Virus record (IMG/VR): IMGVR_UViG_3300024999_000008 | Coordinates: 1 to 64,000 of that record | Reading direction: 5' to 3' (one strand) | From: a virus | DNA: 64,000 bases | Part shown: one piece after another, positions 39,475 to 48,540 of the stretch | How positions within the stretch are numbered: position 1 is the first letter of the stretch | Layout: each line of letters begins with the position of its first letter | The notes under the pieces: generated by a model | Databases searched by the model: none | What the model was told of the DNA's origin: nothing | Seen by the model: only the letters and a program-made list of their open reading frames with translations | Made by a program: the position numbers and the translations under genes

Positions 39475-39947
39475 ACATGCAAGTTGATGATAAATTTTAT
39501 GAGTTTTTGAAACATGTTGAGGGAAGCTATAAACAAGTTTATCTTGATTCAGGTGGTGAACCAACTATTGGTATTGGACATTTATTGACACTTTCTGAGC
39601 GTAGATCAGGAAAGATTGTAATTGGTAAATCTATTATAGAATATAGGCACGGATTAACTGCTGAACAAATACTAATTCTTTGCAGACAAGATATTCGAAC
39701 TGTGGTTAAAGTAGTAAATCGTGGTGTTAAAATAACACTTACACAGAATCAATTTAATGCTTTAGTTAGTTTTACTTTTAATGTAGGTGATGATGGCTTT
39801 TTAAATTCTACTTTACTTCGATTACTTAATCAAGGGCAGTATGATAATGTTCCTACTCAATTGCGTCGATGGAAGTATGATAATGGAAAAGTAGTTCAAG
39901 GCTTAATTAATCGACGAGAAAAAGAAATTCGATTGTGGTTGTCATAA
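39471..39947 (+). CDS. Endolysin, GH24 lysozyme
   Basis: The active site KHVEGSYKQVYLDSGGEPTI gives Glu17, Asp26 and Thr32, the same spacing as T4 lysozyme Glu11, Asp20, Thr26. The domain continues with the typical FNALVSFTFNVGDDG and SQLRRWKYDNGK-like segment. It cuts peptidoglycan at the end of infection. AGGA lies before the ATG, which overlaps the preceding stop as ATGA. 158 residues is normal; no signal peptide, so it needs a holin. Confidence 0.9.
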   Translation: MNMQVDDKFYEFLKHVEGSYKQVYLDSGGEPTIGIGHLLTLSERRSGKIVIGKSIIEYRHGLTAEQILILCRQDIRTVVKVVNRGVKITLTQNQFNALVSFTFNVGDDGFLNSTLLRLLNQGQYDNVPTQLRRWKYDNGKVVQGLINRREKEIRLWLS

Positions 39948-39959
39948 AGGAGTAAAGTA

Positions 39960-40199
39960 ATGTCATATAAACCTGGTGATTATTTAGTAATCTGTGATCA
40001 ATGTGGCTTCCAAAGATATGCATCTGAATGTCGGATGACTTGGGATAAATTGTTTGTTTGTGCTGATACTTGTTGGGAAGAAAAACATCCACATTATACT
40101 GATCCGAAACCATTAGGTGAAAAGCAAAATGTTCCTGTACATAGGCCAGAACCTGAAGAAAATTTTATAACTGTTCCAATTACACCGGATGATCTTTAA
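39960..40199 (+). CDS. Tail-region zinc-finger-like protein, 79 aa
   Basis: Begins YKPGDYLVICDQCGFQRYAS, then CRMTWDKLFVCADTCWEEKHP, a pattern I recognise from podophage genomes near tail and lysis genes, function unknown. Zinc binding is likely (CDQC, CADTC). Confidence 0.7.
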   Translation: MSYKPGDYLVICDQCGFQRYASECRMTWDKLFVCADTCWEEKHPHYTDPKPLGEKQNVPVHRPEPEENFITVPITPDDL

Positions 40200-40207
40200 G
40201 GAGTTTT

Positions 40208-40876
40208 ATGGCTACTTTTAGTGAATTAAAAGAGAAAGTTGAGCTTCTTATTAATGATGATTCTTTTGAAGATTATTTGGGAGATTTTATTAATCAAGGA
40301 GTTTCTGAAATTGCTGGTGGTATGCCTTCGTTATTAGATGGCATTGAGAATCCAATACCTAATATACTTACGCCACCATTGCCTGAATTGTTTACTATAG
40401 ATACTGTAGAAACCTCAACTACAGTTGCTTATGTAGATATGCCAACTGATTTTCAACGTGACTTACAATTAGTAGTGTCTTCTACTGGAAGTGAAATTGA
40501 TATCGCACATTCATTTATTGAGTTTGCAGAAACGTACCCATTGCTAAATAAGACTGGTAGGATTTCTGAAGCTATTGAGCATGGAAGAAAGTTATATTAT
40601 CAAGGTATTCCTGCAAGCGCTGAGACAATAACATTACATTACTATAGAATGCCTGTTGATATGGAAGATGATGATGATGTTCCTGATGGAGTTCCATCAC
40701 ATTTACATGTATCTTTGTTGGTGAATTTTGCTGCCTGGAAAGCTTACGAACATATTGAAGATGGTCTAGAAGGTGAAATACCGAATACTATTAAATTTAA
40801 AAATAATTTTCTTGCTGCATTAAGAACATTTGAATTAACACTTCCATTTTATACTCGTGGATTTATGCTTAAATAA
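40208..40876 (+). CDS. Head-tail adaptor-like protein, 222 aa
   Basis: An acidic helical protein that starts MATFSELKEKVELLINDDSF and ends in FKNNFLAALRTFELTLPFYT. Its position between tail-side genes and this pattern fit podovirus adaptor/connector proteins that bind the portal. Inferred from place and shape only. Confidence 0.5.
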   Translation: MATFSELKEKVELLINDDSFEDYLGDFINQGVSEIAGGMPSLLDGIENPIPNILTPPLPELFTIDTVETSTTVAYVDMPTDFQRDLQLVVSSTGSEIDIAHSFIEFAETYPLLNKTGRISEAIEHGRKLYYQGIPASAETITLHYYRMPVDMEDDDDVPDGVPSHLHVSLLVNFAAWKAYEHIEDGLEGEIPNTIKFKNNFLAALRTFELTLPFYTRGFMLK

Positions 40877-40900
40877 TTAAATTTTAATTGGAGGTATGCT

Positions 40901-41095
40901 ATGGCATTAGAAGAAGGGAAAAGAGCAAGGTTGAAACAACCAATCGTTGCAGGCATTGTCGTTGATGTGCAATATAATAAGAAGGAGAAATGTCTTGAAC
41001 ATTGTCTCGAATGGACCACGGATGTCAATAACGACGGAGTGTCAGAAACTCATCGTCGATGGTTTCTTGAATCTGAACTGGAAGAGGTAGCATAA
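40901..41095 (+). CDS. Small protein, 64 aa
   Basis: A basic-then-acidic SH3-like short protein (KRARLKQPIVAGIVVDVQYN; HRRWFLESELEEVA). The GATGGT-type overlap with the next gene is 1 bp. Function unknown, a tail-fibre region partner. Confidence 0.55.
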   Translation: MALEEGKRARLKQPIVAGIVVDVQYNKKEKCLEHCLEWTTDVNNDGVSETHRRWFLESELEEVA

Positions 41096-41799
41096 TGGAA
41101 GAAATTAGAGCTGAAATTTCACACGGTATCTCTAACCAGGGCGCAAGCGTTGGTAGAGGTACTCAGACCGTAGAACAGTCAAAGGCTATCGGTCGGTACG
41201 GCGTTGAGTGTGTTGGACCGGTTGAAGAATTCCGGGTACGGTACGTTCTTCTTCGAGATAGAATCCTTTCATTCAAGCAGATGAACAAGGTTCGGCGCCT
41301 CTTGAAAGGATCGTCTATCCGCAAAATGATGATTGAATTTGCTACGATCCCAATGGAAGTCAAATGGACCGAGGCGTTTGACAACCTTGTCACCACGGCA
41401 GGCAAGAACGACATGCTCGACAAGTATCTGGCTGGCTCTACTTACACCGCTGCATGGTATATCGGCTTGATCGGTTCTGCCAGTTACACCACTGGCGCGG
41501 CAGTCACCGATACAATGGCTTCGCATGGTGGCTGGGTTGAGGACGTTGAATATTCACAGTCAGCCAGGGTAACAACCGCATGGAGTGCAGCAGCAGCAGG
41601 CAGCAAGGCGCTGTCATCGGCCTGTGTCTACTCGATCAACGGCGACGGTACGACGATTAAGGGCTGTTTTTTGAACTCGGTATCTACCAAGTCAGGTACT
41701 ACCGGCACTCTTTTTTCTGCTGGTCTGTTCACCGGCGGCGACAAGGTTTTGGCTAACGGTGACACGCTGAACGTCAGCTACACCGCCACTCTGACTTAA
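41095..41799 (+). CDS. Virion protein of the fibre module, 234 aa
   Basis: Its second half (ELTEAFDNLVTTAGKNDMLD-like, then GSTYTAAWYIGLIGSASYTT and TMASHGGWVEDVEYSQSAR) matches tail-appendage proteins seen in many phages, with a beta-rich, Thr/Ser/Gly-rich end. The gene is GC-rich, unlike the gene before it. Role in fibre or tail surface inferred. Confidence 0.6.
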   Translation: MEEIRAEISHGISNQGASVGRGTQTVEQSKAIGRYGVECVGPVEEFRVRYVLLRDRILSFKQMNKVRRLLKGSSIRKMMIEFATIPMEVKWTEAFDNLVTTAGKNDMLDKYLAGSTYTAAWYIGLIGSASYTTGAAVTDTMASHGGWVEDVEYSQSARVTTAWSAAAAGSKALSSACVYSINGDGTTIKGCFLNSVSTKSGTTGTLFSAGLFTGGDKVLANGDTLNVSYTATLT

Positions 41800-41808
41800 A
41801 GGGGCGAT

Positions 41809-44800
41809 GTGGGGGCTGTTCCTACATACATCAACAAGGGCGCGTTTACCTCTGGTACTGGAGATCTGTCGGTGCCACCCCCTTCATCGTCGTGGCTTAA
41901 CGATATCCTTGTCCTTTTGGTGGAGTCAGCCAATCAGGATATCGCCACGCCATCGGGGTGGACCCAAGTAGCGAACAGTCCTCAATATACCGGTGATGCA
42001 GCCTCAGCAGGAGGTGTCCGTCTCGCCGTTTTCTGGAAGTTGGTTGAAGGGTCGCAGTTCAATGTCGCTGTAGCAGATACTGGCAACCACACTACCGCGC
42101 AGATATTCAGCTTTAGGGGGTGCGATCCAACAACCCCAATTCATATTACGGCAGGCAGCGTCAATACCCTGGCATCGACAAGTTGGACCTTGCCGAGCGT
42201 CACAACTACTGTCGGCAACTGTCTTATCCTTTTATGTATCGGCCTGGACTATGACGGAAACTCCACGGCTGAGGTAGGCGATTGGACAAATACCGGGCTT
42301 ACCTCGATAACAGAGCGGACTAACGAGACAGTTAATAGCGGCGCTGGCGGCGGGCTTGCCTTGGCGACCGCCAGTCGAGCGGCAACCGGGGATATTGGCA
42401 CAACATCGGTTACTTCCGCTCATTCCACTACGGCAGCATTTATTACCATCGCTCTGGCTTCTCAGACGGTGTTTGGAGTTTCTCAAACGGAAACCTCTGT
42501 CGTGAATGATGTGCTTGGCGGCGGTGGTGGGGCTCCTATCGAGGCAGACAGAACCGAGACTGCGGCCACTAGCGAAACAACTGTCGGGGTAATCCCTACG
42601 ACTGCCGCGCAGACTGAAACGGCGGTGACAACTGAAGAATACTTGCCATACAAGAAGGTCACGGTCGTCAGTGTTGTCAATCTTCCTTCCAAAGACAATA
42701 GTGATACCGAAAACACAGGAAGGTATGGAAGCACGATTATTACAGTGCCAGACGGCGCAGATTTCTGCATCCTGTTTCACGGCTCTCGCGAGGCAAACCC
42801 TCCTTCTACTCCTCCTTTTTTCGATGGTTTCCTTGGGAGCCCTCAAACAGGCCCCAACTTCTTCGCCCTTGGGGGGCAGACATTCGCTCTTGCCGCTAGA
42901 AGCCTGGAGCTTGATCCACTCGTCAACAATAATAGGTACATTTGGGATGTCGCCGGCTTCTCCTTAGCTGCACCTCCACTTGGAGAGCAGGTTTTTGAGT
43001 GGAGTTTTTATCCGATATCGAGTGTGCATTATTTTAGTTTCGTTTTTTATGCGAATGTTCATCAGACAAGTCCACTGGTATATCAACCCGCTAATGGGCT
43101 TTATTATCGGGATGGGTGTACCACTACAGGAGATCTTACCGACAGGAACCTGGTCATAGTAGATGAGGAAGGTGGTTTGGTTGTGGGAGCAGTTACCACA
43201 ATGGCTGGAGCTACTCCCCCCACAATAGAGGTAAACGGGCAGACACTCAGGGTGCTTCAAGGAGGCACAGCCCTAAATGAAATTGCCATGATGGTCGGTG
43301 ATTACGTATCTGATGCAGCCGACCGTTTCTATTTTGATGACCTAGTTTATGGTGGATACCTCGCTTTTGCTCTGCGAAGATCAGTTGGAGAAATGTACCG
43401 AGCAGCGCAGGCTGAATCAATCGGCAGCGTGTCTGACGCAAGTCTCGGCCAGGACCAAAACCAGTATGTGCATTCAGCAATAACAGAAACTCTTGCAGTA
43501 ACTGAAGCTGGGAGTTCTAATAATGCTGAGAGTGTAGACCTGGCAGATACATCAATTATAAGCACAGTTCATGATGGAGAAGCTATTTCTTCTGGAGCTG
43601 AGCTAATTGAAACAGCCCAGATAACTGATGAAGAGGATAGCTTTGCCACAAACGAAGGATTTGATCGCGGAGTAGGTGAAGGAGCGGTATGTAGTGATAC
43701 TATAGAATCAACTGTTACCATTGAAAGAGATGCTGCTGATTCTTTGCCAGTTCGTCAGATTAATGGGCCATATGTTGATATTCCGACCGAGATAATGTTC
43801 TCGGATAGTCGATCATATCAGATTCATGATTATGCTAATACAGCTAGTGGTGGTCGGGCAGTTACTATTCATGCGAATACTAATTTACTGATTTTTGCTT
43901 ATCACACTCTTTTCTATAATCCTGCATGGATTCAGGAAGGAAATTACACACTGACTTTGGGTGGTGTACCATTCGTGCATCTTGCCAATACTAATGCTGC
44001 CGGATATAATGTGATGGTAGCATATTTCAAAAATCCGGAATCAGGGAATATTGCTTGGAATTTTCCTAATCCGAACTTTGGTGGAGTTGAAGAATACGCT
44101 GATATTATTAAAATTTGTCAGTTCACTAATGTTGATATTTCAGGAGATCCTTTTCGCAGTATCATATCTCCAGAAGGTGTAACTAATGCTTCTTCACTTA
44201 CTCTTTCTGATATTTCATATAATGAAGGAGATATGATAGTTGGCATTGAATATGGTATGGGTGGTGGGGCATATGGTGAAGTTAGGTGCGATGTAGGTAG
44301 GCAGCCTAACTTGATTAGTGGTGGAGCATATAATAGTTCTTATGGATGGTCGATCAGAACAACAGTAGGTGCAGTTCCTTGGGGTGCAAGTAGCATTGTT
44401 GCTACTACTGCAGATGGAGCAACGCAGGATTATATTTATATGATGGCTCTAGTTCTTAAGGTAAAACTTGAGGGTTGGATTGCATCACCAGCAGCCACCG
44501 AGGCAGGATCACTCACTCCATCTGATACTCTAACTAGTACTAGCCTTCATGCTGAAGATGCGGATAGAACTGATTCTTTAGAAGTAACTGAGGCACATAA
44601 TGGAATTTCTTCTATTACCGAAGAAGCAGATAGAACTGATAGTGCTGCAATTGCTGAAGCACAAGTTGGAACACAATCTTATGGAGGAACAGTTACAGAT
44701 AGTTTAATAATTGCTACTGATCAAATAGCTAGTCGATATGTTTATGGTACAGGTTACGCATGGGCTATAATTAGGGCAACACAGAATAGTCATAAGACAG

Positions 44801-45354
44801 CTGATTCTTCAGTGATTGATACATTAATTCCCAGTGAAGAGCTTATTGCATGGCGAGGACTTTATGTCTCTCTGGCAGATACAGCAACCATTGAAGAGCT
44901 TGTTTCGGCTTATAATGCTGCCTCAGGAGTAATTGCTGAAAGCATGGAGATAGATGATGACTCGACTACAATAATGGTTAGTTGGGGCTTCACAGTTGAG
45001 ACTTCATTTGCCACTGATGTGCCGACTAATACTGCCATCATGAACGCAGCAAGGATAGAGTTGTTTACTGTTCTTGATGGTTATTCAGCTATCAGAGTTG
45101 AATGTTATTTTCCTGAGATGACTGTCACTTATGGAGAAACTTCATATACAGCTACTCTGTTTGTTCCGGCAATAGAAGCACTTTTTAACAGTGAGACAAT
45201 TATGGGAACATTGCAAGATAATGAGCTAGAGGCAATTTTCAGTCAGAATGAAATTACTGCTATTCATGATACACCTAAAATAGAAGCTCTAGCGGCTGGT
45301 GAAGTTGTTGCAACTCTCAGTCAATCTACATACATCGCAACAAAGGGAGAATAA
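41809..45354 (+). CDS. Large tail-fibre/surface protein, 1181 aa
   Basis: Starts at GTG 41809 after AAAGGGG. The N-terminal 230 residues are a beta-rich domain (FWKLVEGSQFNVAVADTGNH), followed by acidic stretches with repeating TE-A motifs (DRTETAATSETT, DRTDSLEVTEAHNG), and several further beta domains, ending in a receptor-type region. Composition switches from GC-rich to AT-rich near residue 565 (about 43500), marking a domain swap. Length and repeats fit a fibre or tail appendage. No enzymatic motif. Confidence 0.6.
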   Translation: MGAVPTYINKGAFTSGTGDLSVPPPSSSWLNDILVLLVESANQDIATPSGWTQVANSPQYTGDAASAGGVRLAVFWKLVEGSQFNVAVADTGNHTTAQIFSFRGCDPTTPIHITAGSVNTLASTSWTLPSVTTTVGNCLILLCIGLDYDGNSTAEVGDWTNTGLTSITERTNETVNSGAGGGLALATASRAATGDIGTTSVTSAHSTTAAFITIALASQTVFGVSQTETSVVNDVLGGGGGAPIEADRTETAATSETTVGVIPTTAAQTETAVTTEEYLPYKKVTVVSVVNLPSKDNSDTENTGRYGSTIITVPDGADFCILFHGSREANPPSTPPFFDGFLGSPQTGPNFFALGGQTFALAARSLELDPLVNNNRYIWDVAGFSLAAPPLGEQVFEWSFYPISSVHYFSFVFYANVHQTSPLVYQPANGLYYRDGCTTTGDLTDRNLVIVDEEGGLVVGAVTTMAGATPPTIEVNGQTLRVLQGGTALNEIAMMVGDYVSDAADRFYFDDLVYGGYLAFALRRSVGEMYRAAQAESIGSVSDASLGQDQNQYVHSAITETLAVTEAGSSNNAESVDLADTSIISTVHDGEAISSGAELIETAQITDEEDSFATNEGFDRGVGEGAVCSDTIESTVTIERDAADSLPVRQINGPYVDIPTEIMFSDSRSYQIHDYANTASGGRAVTIHANTNLLIFAYHTLFYNPAWIQEGNYTLTLGGVPFVHLANTNAAGYNVMVAYFKNPESGNIAWNFPNPNFGGVEEYADIIKICQFTNVDISGDPFRSIISPEGVTNASSLTLSDISYNEGDMIVGIEYGMGGGAYGEVRCDVGRQPNLISGGAYNSSYGWSIRTTVGAVPWGASSIVATTADGATQDYIYMMALVLKVKLEGWIASPAATEAGSLTPSDTLTSTSLHAEDADRTDSLEVTEAHNGISSITEEADRTDSAAIAEAQVGTQSYGGTVTDSLIIATDQIASRYVYGTGYAWAIIRATQNSHKTADSSVIDTLIPSEELIAWRGLYVSLADTATIEELVSAYNAASGVIAESMEIDDDSTTIMVSWGFTVETSFATDVPTNTAIMNAARIELFTVLDGYSAIRVECYFPEMTVTYGETSYTATLFVPAIEALFNSETIMGTLQDNELEAIFSQNEITAIHDTPKIEALAAGEVVATLSQSTYIATKGE

Positions 45355-45355
45355 T

Positions 45356-45697
45356 ATGGCAAATGAAAACGATATCAGGATGTATAGAGGTGATTCATAT
45401 GACCTTACTTTTACTATTACTGATAGTGATACAGCTCTTCCTGTATCTCTTAATGGAGCAACATTGAAGATGACTGTTACGACGATTAAAGATCCACCAG
45501 ATGCTACTACCAAATTGTTTGATATGACTGGTACTGTTGATGCAGATCCTACGACTGGGATAGTAGTCTTTAAACCGACTACAGTAAATACAGCAACAAT
45601 TGGAAATTATTTTTATGACATTCAATTGACTAGTGGAACGGATGTAAGGACTGTTCAAAAGGCAAAATTTGATATAGTTCAGGATAATACGAAATGA
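45356..45697 (+). CDS. BppU-like baseplate/tail protein, 113 aa
   Basis: DIRMYRGDSYDLTFTITDSD, then LNGATLKMTVTTIKDPPDAT and GNYFYDIQLT match the N-terminal Ig-like domain typical of BppU and similar phage baseplate proteins. It would attach appendages to the tail. AAGGGAG precedes the ATG. Confidence 0.6.
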   Translation: MANENDIRMYRGDSYDLTFTITDSDTALPVSLNGATLKMTVTTIKDPPDATTKLFDMTGTVDADPTTGIVVFKPTTVNTATIGNYFYDIQLTSGTDVRTVQKAKFDIVQDNTK

Positions 45698-47079
45698 CTA
45701 TAAAACTATTCTCTGGAACTACGGGTTGGAATAATATAGCTGATCCAACTAGACTCAAGATTGATTTTGAAACTGGCATCGTCGAATTGGCAGAGGCTCT
45801 TGATGTTGATATAGATGATAATGGTCGGATATCCAGAAGGTTAGGACAAGTCAGAATTGCAACAGGTAGTTATCATTCGCTGTTTTGTGATGGTGGAGAT
45901 TGCTTCGTTATTCTTGAAACTGTAAATGATGCAGCAATTTATAAAGTTGGCACAAACAATGTTCTTGTTGGTGTCCGATCTGGGTTGACTAAGAATCTCA
46001 GGATGGGGTGGTGTCAGACAAGTCTTGGAACTTATTATAGTAACGGAGTAGAAAGTGGTCGCATTACGGCTGGGGTATCATATGCTTGGGCAGCACAAAC
46101 TTATGTTGGTCCACCAACCACAAGGACATTTGGAACTCCTCCGCTTGGTACTCATCTTGCTTTGTTCTCTTCAAGTATGTGTGTAGTCAATGGAGCAATT
46201 GTTAATTATTCAGAACCATTAGGATATGGATTGTTTGATAATGCTAGATCAAGATTGAGATTTGGTAGTAATGTGAAAATGTTCAAGCCAGTTGATGGTG
46301 GAGTGTGGGCATCAGATAGTAAGCGAACTTACTTTCTTGAAGGCTCAAATGTTAGAGAACTCATCAGGCATCCACGTTTAGAATGTCCTGCTCATGAACA
46401 TTCAGAAGCTATCGGTTATATAGATGGTGAGAAATTTGGGCTTTCACCAGATACAGGAGAATGTGCAGCCTGGTCGTGCAATGATGGATTGTGTATTGGC
46501 ACACCACAGGGGCAGTTGATTGTAGTTACTAAGGACAAACTTAATTATCAGGCTGGAACTAGAGGTGCTACAGTTTTCAACGGAAGTACAGTTATCAATA
46601 CGATTGATGATTCAGTTTGCATAAGAACTAATTTGCGCGGAGCAGCATCTAGTAAGTACCAGAATTATGGATTTAATTCAATGGTTAAGTTTAATGGTGG
46701 ATTGTACGGGGCAAAGAGTGATGGACTGTTCCAGATTGCTAGTGGTAGCACTGATAATACTACTTTGATTTCTTCTACATTTACCTTACCAACTACTGAT
46801 TTAGGATCACAAAATAACAAGCATCTTCGCTTCTGGTACATGGGAGTAAAAACTGATGGCAAGATACAACTTGATTTGACAGCAGAAGGTAAGACGACGA
46901 ATACTAAATCATTTAGGATTTCACCTCCAAGGAATGTACACCAGGTTGTCAGAACACCAATAGGAAGAAATTTGTATGGAAGATATTGGACTCCTAAGAT
47001 ATCAAATGTTCTTGGGAGTGATTTCTCTATAGATACAAATGCAGTATTACCAATTATTAAATCAAGTGGAATTTCATAG
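45694..47079 (+). CDS. Tail protein, beta-propeller/stabilisation type, 461 aa
   Basis: LAEALDVDIDDNGRISRRLG is a phage structural motif (…EAxNVDIDDxGRxxRRxG) of P22-type tail accessory/stabilisation proteins; multiple beta repeats follow. Size is close to P22 gp10 (about 472). It overlaps the BppU-like gene by 4 bp. The call is by pattern. Confidence 0.6.
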   Translation: MTIKLFSGTTGWNNIADPTRLKIDFETGIVELAEALDVDIDDNGRISRRLGQVRIATGSYHSLFCDGGDCFVILETVNDAAIYKVGTNNVLVGVRSGLTKNLRMGWCQTSLGTYYSNGVESGRITAGVSYAWAAQTYVGPPTTRTFGTPPLGTHLALFSSSMCVVNGAIVNYSEPLGYGLFDNARSRLRFGSNVKMFKPVDGGVWASDSKRTYFLEGSNVRELIRHPRLECPAHEHSEAIGYIDGEKFGLSPDTGECAAWSCNDGLCIGTPQGQLIVVTKDKLNYQAGTRGATVFNGSTVINTIDDSVCIRTNLRGAASSKYQNYGFNSMVKFNGGLYGAKSDGLFQIASGSTDNTTLISSTFTLPTTDLGSQNNKHLRFWYMGVKTDGKIQLDLTAEGKTTNTKSFRISPPRNVHQVVRTPIGRNLYGRYWTPKISNVLGSDFSIDTNAVLPIIKSSGIS

Positions 47080-47088
47080 GAGATAGTT

Positions 47089-48540
47089 ATGGCAGATTTT
47101 GTATCATCCGCAGGAGTAGTTCTGCCTGTTGCAACAGTTACTCCAAACCTTGCTGATATTAATGTTCCTGATCCGCCTATCATCATTGGTGGTACGCGTA
47201 CTTTAGTTGAAACAAAACTGACCTCGACCATGCAATTGGCCGATGACATGATGGTGAGATTGGTTGGACTTGATGGTGCGAGTGGATATCTTGGAACACT
47301 TAACTCATTGATTACTACTTATTCTGAACCAGTTCTTGATCCACTTTCAATTACTCTTTCTACAACTGCTGTAACTATTCCTGAACGTCCATTACCTACT
47401 GGGCTTGCCTCGTTAATTACTGATTTTGGTACGTTTTCTGAAGTAGCTCCGACAATGGCAGCAATGCCAACCATTGACACAACATTGTTGACTCCAGGTA
47501 CTGCTCCAGTTGCCCCAGAGGCGAGTGTCACTTGGTCTGAGACTGCACTTGTTACTTCTGTTTATACACCATTGTTAGCGAAGATTCTTGCAACGATGGC
47601 AGATGATTCAACTGGGCTTGATTCGTTAGTAGAGCAAGCGATTTATGATCGCGCTATTGCAAGAAACTTGACTACTAATAGTAAGATGTATAATGAGGTC
47701 GAGTCTTATTTCTCGGTCCGTGGGTGGGATGAACCGCAAGGTGCTCTTGAAGGAAAACTTCTTGAGGCGTCAGCAGAAATTGCTAGAAACGAAACGGATG
47801 TTACTGAAAAGGTAATGATCGAGCGAGCCGACTTGGCTCAGAAAAATGCTCAGTTCATCATTCAGCAGGCAACAGAATTAGAAAAATTAATTCGTGCTAC
47901 TAGAGACGGTGAATCACAGCGAGCACTTGATTATTCTAAGATTTCAGCAGAGATTGTTATTCAATTATATTCAGAAAGTGTCAAAGGTTATGTTGCTACT
48001 CTTGAAGCAAAGAAAGCATATATCCAAGCACAGGTTGAAGTTCTGCGCGGAGTCATAGAAAGTAACAAAGGCTTGCTTGATGTGTATAAGGCACAATCTG
48101 AAGTATTCAAGATTGGTGTTGAAGCCAAAGCTAGTATTAACGATGCAATTATTAAAGGCTTTGAAGCTGAGATAACTGGTTATGAAGCTGAAACTAAAGC
48201 ACTGACTGCAAGTCAAATGGCTTTGGTTGAAGATAATAAGGCGAAGATTGAAAAAGCTGATCTTGAATTACGACTTATGATTGCTCAGATTGATGCTGCA
48301 ATTCGTGCATATATAGGTGAGTCTTCTTTGAAGGAAAAAGTCAGTAATGACTTAGCTCAGATCGCTGCTCAATCAGTTGCTTCTGCTCTGAATGCAGTTA
48401 ATGTTTCTGCATCAGTTGGGGCAACTGAAAATGAAAGCAGATCAGAAGATTATAACAAGAGTGAATCAATTAGTGAACAGCATAGTTTCCATTCCAGTAT
48501 TTCTGAATCACACGATTATACACATGATCCGACAGCATGA
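47089..48540 (+). CDS. Tail needle or shaft protein with long coiled coil, 483 aa
   Basis: A beta-type N-terminal part (residues 1-170) leads to a nearly continuous helix (about 190-420) with repeated EAE and KAEIE patterns and a Ser-rich tail (SESISEQHSFHSSISESHD). Such proteins form trimeric fibres or needles. The segment YFSVRGWDEPQGALEGKLL, with ARNLTTNSKMYNEVES before it, is typical of several phage tail-associated proteins. Confidence 0.55.
   Translation: MADFVSSAGVVLPVATVTPNLADINVPDPPIIIGGTRTLVETKLTSTMQLADDMMVRLVGLDGASGYLGTLNSLITTYSEPVLDPLSITLSTTAVTIPERPLPTGLASLITDFGTFSEVAPTMAAMPTIDTTLLTPGTAPVAPEASVTWSETALVTSVYTPLLAKILATMADDSTGLDSLVEQAIYDRAIARNLTTNSKMYNEVESYFSVRGWDEPQGALEGKLLEASAEIARNETDVTEKVMIERADLAQKNAQFIIQQATELEKLIRATRDGESQRALDYSKISAEIVIQLYSESVKGYVATLEAKKAYIQAQVEVLRGVIESNKGLLDVYKAQSEVFKIGVEAKASINDAIIKGFEAEITGYEAETKALTASQMALVEDNKAKIEKADLELRLMIAQIDAAIRAYIGESSLKEKVSNDLAQIAAQSVASALNAVNVSASVGATENESRSEDYNKSESISEQHSFHSSISESHDYTHDPTA

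Noticed and set aside
42232-42846. A 204-codon leftward frame inside the large fibre gene
   Set aside because: It is an antisense shadow of GC-rich coding DNA; the product is arginine/cysteine-rich without pattern.
46665-47249. A 194-codon leftward frame across two tail genes
   Set aside because: It crosses a boundary of two overlapping tail genes on the other strand and lacks a ribosome site.
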